Source: Agapetus fuscipes
Lineage: Eukaryota > Arthropoda > Insecta > Trichoptera > Glossosomatidae
Assembly (NCBI GenBank): GCA_951799405.1
Contig: OX637339.1
Coordinates: forward strand, 7,564,001 to 7,628,000
DNA: 64,000 bases
Direction: 5' to 3'
Part shown: in pieces, positions 1 to 10,589 of the stretch
Position numbering within the stretch: position 1 is the first letter of the stretch
Layout: each line of letters begins with the position of its first letter
Translations under genes and position numbers: made by a program
The notes under the pieces: generated by a model
Seen by the model: only the letters and a program-made list of their open reading frames with translations
What the model was told of the DNA's origin: nothing
Database searches by the model: none

Positions 1-180
1 ATTAGTATTCATTTTGGTTATTTTAATAAATTATGAATTAATAATTACCCAATAACATATTATGTTGAACCAGGGTCAAAGTAATGGTCAAATGACCCAG
101 GCGGGGAACCATCTAACCAACGTTATTCTTTTCCAAATACGTTAGAAAGATCGGCGCACTTGGCCTCCTTGGCCATAACA
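1..180 (-). repeat. SINE-F (tRNA-headed), minus copy, cut by window edge
   Basis: Reads leftward. The right part is the complement of a tRNA-like head; the phrase GGTCAAATGACCCA and the AT-rich body with TAATAATTACCCAATA match the copies at 21637, 23319 and 39238. The tail lies outside the window. Confidence 0.7.
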
Positions 181-229
181 CCGACAATCTCTAAGATATC
201 AATGTACTCCGAATATTTTTTACATCGAT

Positions 230-418
230 TCCTTGACTTTTAGGTTGGTATGAGGCTGAAAACCCATACTGTACAAAATGATTCTCTTTCCGAAAGTTTC
301 CCCTTTCATGGAAAGCCGGGAAGAGTTGTAGGATTGTTTAATTTATTTGAGACTGGTTTGTAGATCCATATGCGGCATGTATGAGCGTGAACTTGCACGT
401 GTCTGATAATCGGCGAGC
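230..418 (+). repeat. Repeat A copy 1 (family description)
   Basis: Repeat A is the commonest element here: about 27 copies or pieces, 15 on plus and 12 on minus. Full copies run about 240 bases from CCTTGACTTATAGGTTGG to GCAACTTAGATTAGATT. The 3' end is a variable TTAGAT-like tail, as many SINEs and LINEs have. Two hairpins are conserved, CCCTG-TTT-CAGGG near base 75 and CACATG-CGG-CATGTG near base 150. No ORF is conserved and I see no clear A/B boxes, so the class is unknown. This copy is diverged and lacks the 3' tail. Confidence 0.75.
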
Positions 419-516
419 ATAAAAAAGATTTTCGTAAAGGTGAGTCGTTAAAACTTAATAGCATTCAAAAGTTCTTTAAAACTTAAGAAGTAAAATGGAA
501 AGAATATACTCACTTT

Positions 517-800
517 AGACCAGTTTGTAGTTTAGTGCTAACGCTTTTGACTTGTAAATGAAAGGGGCTGGTTTCGAATCCTGTTGGAGCAAAAAAATAA
601 ACATCATTTATTTTCTTCTAATATGCTCTTCGCTGGGTTAAAAACTTCATATAACTTTACCACAGGCCGGTCACCAAAGGTCCCTCCAGCCTTAGAACAA
701 CTGGGTCTTGCTTGAGTATTGGCGCTTTCTTTAGCAACGACCAAGCTCGCAGAGGGCTCAGTGTGATTCACACAAAAACAGCGCTCATCAAATAAATCAA
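517..800 (+). repeat. SINE-C (tRNA-headed), near full length
   Basis: The tRNA-like head has TTTAGTGCTAACGC and a degenerate box B (GGTTTCGAATCCTG). The body runs CGCTGGGTTAAAAA, CTGGGTCTTGCTTGAG, GCAACGACCAAGC and ends near AAATAAATCA. Same order as the better copy at 5546. Likely Pol III-derived and mobilised by a LINE, as for tRNA-SINEs generally. Confidence 0.8.
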
Positions 801-1316
801 AATAATAATATTGTAATTTAATCGTAAAATATTAAGCTCCACAAAGCGATAAAAAAATACTTAGCTCTGCTGACCCAATACTGTCGAGTAAAAACTTCGC
901 TTTAAAAAAAAGTGAAACGAGAAATCGTTTAGACCGAAATAAAAGGCAGTTTTCTATCTCCGCCTGTGTGGTATCGCAGTTAGCTCAGTACAAAACTTAA
1001 CGTAAAAACTGGACGATGAAGTTATGTATGGAGAATAAAAAATGCCTCTTGCGAGCGTTTTAAATACCTACCGAATAAATTTGGTAAAGTTTTGAAGACA
1101 ATGTTTTCTACTCGGGATTCTATATGCATTTTACTGTATATGTATGTGCAATAATGGAACTGCATTCGACGGGAGGGAGATTAAACAGAAAGAGAAGGCA
1201 GTGGTGGGGAATATATGAAAAAAAATCAAATATTAAATAATGAAAATAATTAAGGTAAGTATTTTGTTTTCATAGAATGCTCTCTAATTCGTAATAAGAT
1301 CTGTAATTCTAATTAG
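801..1316. other. No gene recognised
   Basis: AT-rich sequence with no recognised coding, RNA or repeat family. Confidence 0.5.
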
Positions 1317-1345
1317 GATGATTTATTTGGTGAGCGATTTGTTTT
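1317..1345 (-). repeat. SINE-C 3' end scrap
   Basis: TGATTTATTTGGTGAGCG-like sequence is the complement of the SINE-C 3' end. Only about 30 bases remain. Confidence 0.5.
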
Positions 1346-1350
1346 TGCTG

Positions 1351-1600
1351 CAACGACTTGTTTTTGATTAATTACTGCGAGTATATTAAATTCCACGACT
1401 GGTTTCGCAATTAATCCGTTTGTATCTTCAGATAACTAAATAATTACCACCTGAATAGTCACCGATTCCTCGGATAGAAGTGTATAAACAGAACAGGTAT
1501 GAAGTGGGTTGTCGCAATGAAGATGCGAACGAATTTTTTGTGAAACCGGTCGTGGAATTTAAAATACTCGCCGTCATCAAAAACAATGTCGTTTTTTTGT
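1351..1600. repeat. Inverted pair of PLE-like tails with decayed hammerhead motifs
   Basis: The left arm (1351-1431, minus sense) and right arm (1517-1600, plus sense) are imperfect inverted copies of one sequence: GAAACCRGTCGTGG followed by AATTTAATATACTCGC. Each arm keeps part of a hammerhead core: CUGAAGA and GAAA on the left, UGAAGA and GAAA with stem III ACCGGU on the right. The same layout, better preserved, is at 48171-48350. The TSD is not clear. Confidence 0.6.
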
Positions 1601-2019
1601 TCATTATTCAAATATCTTAGTTTTTTTGAGATGCTGCAGTTTTGGAGTACCTACTTATCATGAGCCGCCATTGAAAAACAGGGGCAAATAAACGCGGTGT
1701 CGAGATGCGGCGCTATAGTCGGCAATTCCGGGACCTCCGCTCAAACAAAATACTCCCCAGCGTGGCAATGCTACGCCAATATCTAGCAGGCAATGAAGCT
1801 CTACGACTTCATACAATTTTATACAGAAAACACTTCAAAAACTTAAAAATGGAACAGGTATGAGGCTGGGTTTTTGCAATGTCCGTTTTGTTGAATATTC
1901 AACACCAAGTATTTTGATCATTACGTTCAATGAAAAATGAAAAATCTCGGAGATGTTGTGTTTGTTGTCATACAGAATAACGTTTTGGCGTCACAAATAT
2001 ATATCTCTTATTATATCCT
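1601..2019. other. No gene recognised
   Basis: Unassigned sequence; about 120 bases near 1680-1800 are richer in GC than their surroundings but hold no convincing ORF. Confidence 0.45.
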
Positions 2020-2236
2020 TTGAGTTGTAGGTTGGTATGAGGCTGACCACTATCTTGTAAAAAATGGTTCACTTTGCCAATGCTTGCGCTTATGTTTATT
2101 TGAGGTTTGGATTTTAATCTGCAAGTACACATGCAGAATTTGTAAGCGCGATCTAATGAACACATATTTGTTTGTGGCATGCATTTAATATGAATTTTAA
2201 ATATTAATATATCTTTGCAACTTAGATTAAAGATTA
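2020..2236 (+). repeat. Repeat A copy 2
   Basis: Starts GTAGGTTGGTATGAGGCTG and ends GCAACTTAGATTAAAGATTA. A roughly 25-base deletion removes the CCCTG hairpin. Confidence 0.75.
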
Positions 2237-2390
2237 ATATATGGGAGCGTAGCAGTTTTGAAAATATTCAATGTTCTCTTTTTGTTTGTTTGAACATTTT
2301 GATTCATTTTTATTAAACACTCATTTGTTTATAAAATGAGCAGCAATTATGCTAAAAGGATTGTCGTTTGAAAACAACATCACACACATA

Positions 2391-2673
2391 CCGTCCACTT
2401 AGTGCTTGTTTGCCTTATGTCCATCAGATGTAATTTCACATGAGCAGTGTTTGTATGTGTACTGGACCAATGTGTCTTATTAAAACTACATAGATATTGA
2501 TTTTAAAAATATTTTAAGCAACAGCTCTCGCGTTATCGACTTTTACGTTTTTTTCTTAGCTCTAGGTAGGAGCTTAGCTCTGGCTAGGAAGAATAAGATT
2601 CTTAAGATAGTTTAATTGAAAGGTTTTAATTGAATCAAATGGTAGATAAGCTAAACAAGCACTGAGTGGACGA
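2391..2673 (+). mobile_element. MITE-D, complete, TA target-site duplication
   Basis: Imperfect terminal inverted repeats of about 25 bases (CGTCCACTTAGTGCTTGTTT at the left, its complement at the right) bound 283 bases with no ORF. TA flanks both sides (2389-2390, 2674-2675), which fits a Tc1/mariner-type non-autonomous element. Six other copies or pieces occur in this window, and the copy at 30094 has the same ends and the same TA flanks. Confidence 0.8.
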
Positions 2674-2954
2674 TACACTACCACACATAATGCGTACTAC
2701 TACACAGCTGTAAAATGTATGCAAGTGGGTCAATCTCACGCTCGTGATGCGAAAGGCAAATTCGCGTTTTGCATATTATTTTCATCGGCAAAAATAACGG
2801 CCGGATTGGCGAATATTTTCTGCTGAAAAATGATTTTATAAAAATGTCTAAAAGTTTTGTCAAATAAACATCAAAATTCTTGTAAAAATAACCAACATTT
2901 TTGGAGTGGAAAAAAATAAAAATGTATAGATGTTAACTTTTTTTCCCATCGTAT

Positions 2955-3279
2955 TATTATGATTTGACTTGGGGTTCTGTTAATTAAATTGAGATTTAAA
3001 TTCATTTTACAATATTTATTTTTCACAAAAAATGTATCTACTGTCCACTCTTCACCTCTGCTCACAAATGTTCACGTTACAATGATCAAAGCTACTTTGT
3101 CTCCCCGCAAAATATTTGCTCATATATGCCGCAGAGATGATTCTTGCATGTTCAAGAAGATGGCGGATACTTCCATAATGGATGGTACTAGAGCATTGTT
3201 CTACACTATACCATAGACGTCACACACACACCAATCAGCGTGCCTATTCTCACGTACAACGAATCCATAATTCGTAACA
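2955..3279 (+). repeat. Gypsy-like LTR, degenerate solo
   Basis: The left edge TATTATGATTTGACTTGGGG resembles the family edge TGTTACGATTT..GGGTTC seen at 37210 and, inverted, at 60652 and 63463. The right edge is ATTCGTAACA. The flanks are GTAT and ATAT, which fits a 4-bp TSD with one change. There is no internal gag-pol nearby. Confidence 0.5.
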
Positions 3280-3285
3280 ATATTA

Positions 3286-3894
3286 AGAAAACATGAGTTT
3301 CTCATATAAATTCCCCTTTGTTCCTATTTTTTACGAGAGAAAACACTTAAAAGTGTGAAAATCTTTCAGTTCAGAAGTTTTTCTTCAGGACTTCTTTAAT
3401 ATTAGTTCACTTACCATGAGAAATTAGTCACAATAAAAGGTTTTATCCACGGTTTCTTGGATAAAATCTTTTTTGAGTGATGACAGTGAATAATTGATCG
3501 ATTGTTTCAAAGGAGTGAATCCTTCTGTAATCTTTAAAATCTGTTTATTTCTCTTGGATGCATTTCAACTAACTAATTCAATAACGTTGCATTATTCATC
3601 GGTAAATATAAACAAAATTGAGCACATAATGTCAGGTGAAATGAAGTTTTCAGGTCACAGATTTGCAGCAAAGCGTACACATCGATTTGTCAACGTCTGC
3701 TTGGAGGTACATATATATACGGAGCTCAGGCATTCTGTTTGTAAAAACCATGGCGGCAATTGTTCCCTGGCAAGAGGACGCATATAACAAAGGGAACCTT
3801 AAAAACGTGATCGACAGGTGATTTATCACCCTACAAATTGTATTTCCATTTATACTACTACGGTAATTTCACTTTTTTTCTTTCACAAAATTAT
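3286..3894. other. No gene recognised
   Basis: Unassigned. It contains a short hairpin around 3441-3466 (TTTTATCCA paired with TGGATAAAA). The 97-codon plus-strand ORF at 3494-3787 matches nothing I recognise. Confidence 0.45.
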
Positions 3895-3960
3895 AGATTC
3901 AAGTTTTCAAAATGCATCTGCGATTTTAAAAATGAAATATTAAACATAGTGTTATGTAAA
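3895..3960 (+). repeat. Repeat N, left part
   Basis: CAAAATGCATCTGCGATTTT matches 6068-6105. The rest of the copy resumes at 4400 after an LTR-like insertion. Confidence 0.5.
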
Positions 3961-4074
3961 TAGCAAATACTTATAAATATTTAGGTAGGTAGATTAAACA
4001 TTTATAGCTGATAAGAGTGTATATAAGTAGGATTAATTATTATAAGTACCTAGGGTGAAGAGATATTCAAATTT

Positions 4075-4393
4075 ATGTATTGGAAGCTTTTAGAAGACCG
4101 TCGATCTGGAAGGTTCCAGCAAAATTGGATTCTAGTAACTGCTATCGCTGTAGTAAAAAAAGCCGCAAACAGCTTGCAGGCAGTCAGTCTATATACGACA
4201 GTCTTCTTATGAACACGAAAGACAGTGTAAGTGAACACCAACCAACTGTGAAATAAATTTAAATTTCTAAACCATAAATGTGAATTGTAAAAATAAATAT
4301 AAATTGTTAAATAAATTTAAGTGTAAAATAAATATCCTGTAAAGAAAACCAGTTTTTTTTAAAGCTATTTGAACCCTAAAAAAACAACAACAA
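4075..4393 (-). repeat. Gypsy-like LTR (type J), minus, degenerate
   Basis: Aligns by eye with 36505-36796: CCGCAAACAGCTTGCAGG, GTGAACACCAACC, AAATAAATATCCTGTAAAG and GAACCC near the right edge. GAACCC followed by a degraded TTGTTG edge is the complement of the TGTTACG..GGGTTC LTR start. The copy is inserted in repeat N. Confidence 0.5.
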
Positions 4394-4399
4394 TTTTAT

Positions 4400-4470
4400 T
4401 ATTACAGCTCTTTAAATTTTGCACATTCCTTTTTTATTTAGGCGTATGTGACGATAGTGGACCTTAAGTG
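4400..4470 (+). repeat. Repeat N, right part
   Basis: AGCTCTTTAAATTTTGCACA and TATTTAGGCGTATGTGAC match 6122-6195. Confidence 0.5.
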
Positions 4471-4594
4471 TTCCCATGTTTTTCTTATTGTTCTATGCTG
4501 TAATCAGAATTCTTATAAGTTTGATTGGCTTATCAATATTTTTTACGTAAATGAAATTGAAGAATCACATTCCATACAATCTTAGTTTAAAAAA

Positions 4595-4735
4595 AAGCAA
4601 AACACGTTAATTTAAGAGTCTTTTTTAAATATTTCCAAAATCAATTTCCAGCATTCAAAAGACGCATTGTTCCAGCACTCATACGAACATTGCTCATGCG
4701 AATGACTTCTTTGGGAGATAAGCCAAAAAATACTT
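4595..4735 (-). repeat. MITE-D, minus, partial
   Basis: Shares AATCAATTTCCAGCATTC, ACGCATTGTTCCAGCAC and CATTGCTCATGCGAATGAC with other MITE-D copies. The outer right TIR has decayed to ACTTAGGTGACGA. Confidence 0.6.
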
Positions 4736-4894
4736 AGGTGACGAAAAGTTAACCTAGCTTTACCGCAACTCTTATTTAGCGCAAGTTAATATAATTATTA
4801 CCTAGCTACTGCGTTAGCTGTTGTTTTAAACCAATTGAGTGAACATTTACAATCTTAAATCTAAAGCCATCTAGATTTTCCTCCAAACATCGTT

Positions 4895-5080
4895 TCTAAT
4901 TAAAAATGTTCTTAAAGCAATAAAATCCTTTTCTATACCTCAAGTAAATATAAAACACGCGTAAATATAGAAATGTATGCAAACTACATCACTCCCCAGA
5001 GGTGCTGTTGTGTCTTTCATGCATAGTTCTATTTACGTTATGCTTGAGAATTTACGCGATTTGAGGAGACTCATCTCCTT
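4895..5080. repeat. MITE-L-like inverted repeat, degenerate
   Basis: ACCTCAAGTAAATATAAAAC and GCGTAAATATAG face an inverted TATTTACGTTATGC...TTGAG. It resembles the better copy at 41050-41204. Confidence 0.4.
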
Positions 5081-5545
5081 TCGAGATAAACGGATTTAAA
5101 AGTATTCAACTTTCAACTCTTTTGCCGAAAATTCCTCAGATAGAGATTAAAATATATTTTCTTTGAGTCTAATTTATGCCTGGTCGTATTAGGGAGTATT
5201 TAATGAGAAAATGGTTGTGAAAAGATCAAAAGAAAAAGAACCGTAAGATCAAAAAGACTGAAGAATGAAATCGTTTAATAATAATGTTATTTTAGGAAAC
5301 ATACGGTAAGAAGTTGCAATATATGTGCAGCTTAATTGCGTTTTTGCGGTGTTCTTAGAAACTTTATTGTTCTCTCTTTGTAAGGATGCAGTTCAAAGAT
5401 CTTGTTAATAAGGAGATGCCATCTCTATTCCCAAAGCGAAGAGTAACCAAGTTGATTACTACATGTGAGTACATGTGTATAACTACAAAAACAAGCACTA
5501 TTTACAATGATTTAAAAAAATATATGTATATTTTTATAATTTTAT
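5081..5545. other. No gene recognised
   Basis: AT-rich and unassigned. The 67-codon ORF beginning at 5386 runs into the SINE-C head and is not a credible gene. Confidence 0.5.
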
Positions 5546-5832
5546 GGCCGTTTCGTAGTTCAGTGGTAACACTTCTGACTCGTAAATGAAAGGTTGTGGG
5601 CTCGAATCCCGGCGGAGCACAAAGAATATACCATTTATACTTTTAAATTTGCTTTTCGCTGGGTTTAAAAATTCATACCTTTACCAAAGACCGGTTATCA
5701 AAAGGTCCATCCAGCCTTACAGCAACTGGGTCTTGCTTGAGAATTGGCGCTTTCTACAGCAACGACCAAGCTTGCAGAGGGCTCTTGAGGTGTGGTACAC
5801 ACAAAAACAGCGCTCTCTAAATAAATCAGCCT
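5546..5832 (+). repeat. SINE-C, full length, best copy
   Basis: The tRNA-like head (5546-5620) has an A-box-like TAGTTCAGTGGTAAC, an anticodon-arm remnant near GACTCGTAAATG and box B GGCTCGAATCC. The roughly 210-base body ends CTCTAAATAAATCA. It is not a functional tRNA gene: the stem strands do not all pair and SINE body follows directly. Confidence 0.85.
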
Positions 5833-5912
5833 AATTTAATTTGAAAAAAGTTCAAAATTAGTTACTTTTTGATGATTATAATGATAGCCCAGTGTTAGTC
5901 TAGGCCTTCTAA

Positions 5913-6000
5913 CGCAACGCAAAACGCAACTAAGCTACACATTTTGTGTAACTTCTTGCCGCGTTATCCCCGAGGGGGTCGCATGTGGCGAGTTGAACCT
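5913..6000 (-). repeat. SINE-B 3' end, minus
   Basis: GCAACGCAAAACGCAACTAA, CTTGCCGCGTTATCCCCGAG and GTCGCATGTGGCGAGTTGAA are the complement of the SINE-B tail. The copy is truncated on the right. Confidence 0.75.
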
Positions 6001-6059
6001 AGTTAAACCTAAGAATGTTGCTTTCACCTCTGTTTTTAATGGGGGTTTTTTTTTAACAC

Positions 6060-6210
6060 TTTATCTTTGAAAATGCATCTGCGTTTTGACAAAATATATA
6101 TTTGAAATTGTTTTTAAAATATAGCTCTTTAAAATTCGCGCATTTTCGATTTTGGTTACGACATGACATATTTTATTTAGACGGATGTGACCTCAATGGG
6201 CCTTCGGATA
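6060..6210 (+). repeat. Repeat N, continuous copy
   Basis: Uninterrupted counterpart of 3895-3960 plus 4400-4470. A short third piece (TATTTGGCGCATGTGACTG) lies near 33120. Class unknown. Confidence 0.5.
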
Positions 6211-6397
6211 GTATGTATTTCATAATGATTTCATAGAACTGCAACGAGGACCACAGCTAGCTAGGCTGGTCCAGTGACGTCACGGCTTGGCTAGCCGACA
6301 GCGCTGTGTTTTATTGGAACTCAAATTCTGGGTATTTTACTTAAGAAAAGTATCGACGAAATATTTATTTTTATACTACTTTCTTTACTAGTATATT

Positions 6398-6630
6398 CTA
6401 TAATCTATGTAAGTTTCAAAGATATATTGACATTAAAGGCTCATATTTCATGCATGCCTACAAGCAGGCACATGCTTCATGTGTACCTTCATACAAAATA
6501 AACCAAAACCCACATGAACATAAATTGTAACTACTACCGCTTTTCCCTGAAATCGGGGTAACATTGGCAAAAGAGAACCAAGTTTTTACGGCACGAGGAG
6601 TCCATCCTCATACCAACCTAAAAGTCAAGG
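6398..6630 (-). repeat. Repeat A copy 3
   Basis: Ends CTCATACCAACCTAAAAGTC on the right, which is the complement of the family start. Both hairpins have decayed. Confidence 0.7.
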
Positions 6631-8455
6631 ATGTCAATAGAATTTATATCAATGGAATAAGTCCATATAAATTTTAAAATATCTGTCTTAAATAGATTAT
6701 AGATAGATCAATGAGAAAGATATAAAACTTTATAAAACCTCCTAAACAAATATTTGAATCCCAGTTTGTATGAAAATGTATCATGAACTTTAAATTACAT
6801 CTGAATACACCTTCAGACTAGCGTCGAGTTAGTTTTAAGTGTACGCCGTACAGAATCAAGTTTGTTAGTCCGCGATAAGGCTAGGTGACTATCTGAGAAG
6901 CGGGTATTTCTGCCTGACGGGGAAACTTAGGCAATATCCGATATTCCATTCATCGGCTGGGAAACCGCAGGATCCGATCTGAGGTGGGACTTCTAACTAT
7001 TAGCTGTGCATTGGGTGTTAATCTTTAATCAAAGCGAAGAAAATTTGCTTAAAAGTCGTTTTAAATAAGAAACTAAGTACCAAAATATTTAATTTTAAAA
7101 GAAGAATGTAGTTTAGTTTTATATAACAAGGCAGTTTACAAAAAATCTGTTGACGTGTAAGAACTGATTTAAACTTTTCGGATTGGATTTTGGAAGTTGA
7201 AGTATATTAAATACCACGTATGGTACACTATAGTTTGTTAAAAAATGTATGTTGGAGATGAGAGTGTCATGTGAGTTGCGAAAAAGTTCATCTGTTTTCT
7301 CTACTTCGTAAAAAAAATCATCATGGTAAGGAGTAAACAAATAAAATTCTACTTTAGGAAAAATAAAATCGACTGCGAGAAGAGATTGCGCCATGTAGGA
7401 CAGGTATATAATTATTAAACATTGTTATTAGTAAAATATTAAAACACAACAATTATTTCACTTGTATCCAAAGATAAAATGAATCTGAAATGGAACAATA
7501 AGACTGTCCTGGAACAATTGACATCACCATCTTATCAAAATAGCACCATCTATGTGATATGTCTGAAAGTTTGTTTACCTACATCTTTGACATTTAAACC
7601 TTTTTCTAAAATGTACCATTCAGATTTCAATTACAAGAAAATGCAAAAGGATGAGTTCAAATCTCTCACAGCCCATTTTGCCTCAGTTGATGGGAGCTTT
7701 TCGGAAAGTCACACTTTATCAAAAACAATTCATTCTGAATAATAACGAGAAAAGTTTCATCCGTTCGCTATTTTCCGAAATCTCGGCAGTCAGCTTTTTC
7801 TCGGAATCAAAAGTAACGGCGGGAGAATTGCTAATTCGTATTATTTTCTTAAGTTCTAAGCGTAATTGAGCTTCGAAAGCTTTTATCGCAAATTAAAAAT
7901 AAAAAAATACTTGTTTTTGTTTTGTTTTGTTAGCGGGTTATATTTAATCAAAACTGCGATTCATTTATTTTACACAATGCTTTTTTTCACTTTCTGGATT
8001 TCACCAGAATATTCGATTCAATACTTAATTAATCTTGAACAAATACAAAATATTATTATTTGGTTCATACCTAAACTGCTAATTATTTCTAGAGAATTCA
8101 TAAACTAATTATTAACTAACACAGACAAACCAAACATAACTACTAACATCTTGCAAATTCGTAACATTTCCAGTATGAGGTATTTAAATTTTTGAAAGGC
8201 TGTCTTGGCTCACACAGGGCAATAACAATGTATACCTAGTGTTTATTAAAGAGTTATTTTATGATTGTTCGTACATAAGAAGGAAAAATTAATAATCTTA
8301 TAATGAATACTTTTTAAGTGGATATTAGTAGTATAAAATAAAGTATAGATAATAATCAACCGATGTACTGAAATGATTTTGAACTTTTTACCAACGTCTA
8401 GAGACACACACTAAATGGACCTTTCTGGCAGAACAAACAAGCTATGATAGAATGA
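6631..8455. other. 1.8 kb with no gene recognised
   Basis: AT-rich. Short overlapping ORFs on both strands (91 codons minus at 7119-7394; 72-87 codons plus at 7479-8108) have biased, low-complexity composition and no recognisable motif. A GC-richer patch lies at 6830-7010. Confidence 0.45.
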
Positions 8456-8560
8456 AGAAGGCGGTATTTCTCATTTCTAAAAATGTGACCAAAGTACATA
8501 AGATTCCTATGCATAATGTTTGGCAGAAGTTTATTTGTGGTGCGCACTGTGTTTGGCAAA
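8456..8560 (-). pseudogene. RTE-like LINE tail fragment
   Basis: On minus it reads KLLPNIMHRNLMYFGHIFRN, the post-RT tail pattern (..FGH..R) of RTE-type LINEs. At the DNA level it aligns with 55085-55165 (CTCATTTCT..AATGTGACC..AGTACAT). No full domain remains. Confidence 0.6.
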
Positions 8561-8915
8561 CTTTTGTATCATGTTAATTAAATGACATTTCAACACACAA
8601 ATTTTGCAGAACATGTAATCAAAGCATAATAGCAGATATCAGTGCAACATTCACCAACATAATTTTCCACCTGTCCTGGTCCATTACTAAATTGTTGCAT
8701 GTTGGCGATCATTACAAAGAGCTGCAACTCATGAAGTTTACACCAAACACACATAACTCGGTGTTCGGCGAGAGCTCCGTGTTATTCTATACCAACACTT
8801 CCTTTTAAATACAGGGTTCTCAAAGATGTAGTAGCTGTTAACAAAGTTTTTACGTGTGTATATGTCTCTAGATGTAGGTGTTTAAATAATTATACTTGTA
8901 AAGTGAAGTGTTTTA
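8561..8915. other. No gene recognised
   Basis: No recognisable coding remnant beyond the RTE-like fragment to the left. Confidence 0.4.
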
Positions 8916-9020
8916 GGGCCCCTTACCTGTAAAAATTAAAAAAAGATTCCTTGGGGAAAACGCGGCAGAAAATAACGCTCTATGTGTAGCTTAGTTGAGT
9001 AGCGTAGCTTTCCGGGATCT
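8916..9020 (+). repeat. SINE-B 3' end, diverged
   Basis: GGCCCCTTACCTGTAAAAAT, then CCTTGGGGAAAACGCGGC and CTATGTGTAGCTTAGTTG match the SINE-B tail. Confidence 0.65.
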
Positions 9021-9041
9021 GTTTTATCCCCCAAGGCCTAA

Positions 9042-9488
9042 GGACAACAAGCCGATGCCGGAAGCGCCTTTACAATCAGACTGTCGCGTCGAAAGGGAGG
9101 ATCTGATTTTCGCTGTCTGGCCATAAACCTTTTTATATTTTTTGACTAAGTTTTTTGCACTTTATACAAATGAGTAACCTATGAAAAACCTTCCTATTTT
9201 TTAAATGATTTATATGAAAAGCGAAAGTTACAGGACTTGTATTAAAACGTTTTGTAAGCCACATTTTGAAATACATTTTTGGGGCCAGTTTCAATGCAAT
9301 TCAGTTGAGTTTCCCTTATCATTTAACTCAAGGAACGTTACTCATTAATTTTAAAGTACAACAAATTTCTCAAAACAATAGTAGGAATTTGTATGGCCAG
9401 GCAGTGAAAACCAAATCCTCCGTTTTCACACATTGATTGTAAAGGCGCATCCCGCAAAGGGACTCTCCCATCTACAAGTTGTCAGATC
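9042..9488. mobile_element. Non-coding element with ~60-base imperfect inverted ends
   Basis: The left end GCGCCTTTACAATCAGACTG..GGAGGAT..GTCTGGCCATA (9064-9127) is the inverse of TATGGCCAGGCAGTG..ATCCTCC..TTGTAAAGGCGC (9392-9450). Short GACAAC motifs flank both. No ORF and no clear TSD, so the superfamily is not assigned. Confidence 0.55.
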
Positions 9489-10169
9489 ATCAACACAGTT
9501 AGAAATTTCATTTATGGGTGACAAAACTTACTTTAATCAACCATTCATCCAGGACTATTCTAGAACGAAAGAGAAAGGCAGTGTTACTAAAGTGTAAGTT
9601 CATGTCTACGTGTTTTTGTGATTATGCGCCTAGGCGTGTTTACTTGCTGTGTATGTGTGTGTGTCTGTGTATATGTTAGTGTTTTACACTTTGTACCTTG
9701 TACTTTTCACACTTTCTGGAAATATCCTTTCTAGAGGCGTCTCGTATGGTCAGGAACACGCGAGAATATGCCTTGGTTGTGTATAAATGTAGACTGCGGT
9801 TCTGTAAATCTTCAGCCATTACAGAAGTTTCAGAAATCGTTTTTTTAAAATAGAAACTATAAAAAAAAATTCAAATGCAATTATAAAAAAGTGAACCCGA
9901 ATGAAATCATAACAATACGAAATATTTGGTTTTGGGAAACCCTGTTGGGAGGTTGGTGCATGGTCTCAGTGAGGAGTACACCAACAAGGGAGTCACAAAG
10001 TAAGGCGTGCTCCCGGCACTTAGCCACTCCGCACAAAGGAGCGCAACTTGGGATCATTGCTGGTATCAAGCACAAGGCGCAACTTTATGAATCACAGCCT
10101 TGTTTAGCTACACTGTGTTACATGTGATGCAATCACACTGTAGTATACGTACAACGTAGAAGTCTTTAT
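9489..10169. other. No gene recognised; TG-rich microsatellite
   Basis: A TGTGTG-rich run sits at about 9650-9675. A GC-richer patch at 9930-10075 has overlapping 78-codon plus and 64-codon minus ORFs that I do not recognise. Confidence 0.4.
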
Positions 10170-10373
10170 ATCTGTAATCTAAGTTGCAAAGATATATTAA
10201 TATTTAAAATTCACATTAAATGCATACCCACACACAGACACGTGACACGACTAGTCCAAACCTCAAATGAACATAAACCCTGCAACTTTTGGCGACCTTC
10301 CCTGAAACAAAGGTGACATTGGAAAAGTAAATTTTTTTTACAGTATGGGTGGTCAGCCTCATACCAACCTATA
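10170..10373 (-). repeat. Repeat A copy 4
   Basis: Left part is the family 3' end (AATCTAAGTTGCAAAGATAT); right part ends GGTCAGCCTCATACCAACC. About 30 bases around the CACATG hairpin are deleted. Confidence 0.75.
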
Positions 10374-10589
10374 CAACCTATACATTTTGCAAACTTTGCT
10401 GGTTTTTTAATTATTTCAATTATGCTTTTTGTACCAAGATGTATCATGTTACAACTGTTTGTTTGCTATTTAAATAAAAAAAGGATAAAAAATTAATTAA
10501 AAAATAAGTCCAGTACTGAATAGAAATTATTGCTGCCTTTTTTTTTAATGAACCCTGTGCGGGAGGCTTCCTCTATTTCAGAGAACATT

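Noticed and set aside
9640..9680. TG-rich run as a regulatory or Z-DNA element
   Set aside because: Ordinary short microsatellite with interruptions; nothing nearby suggests function.
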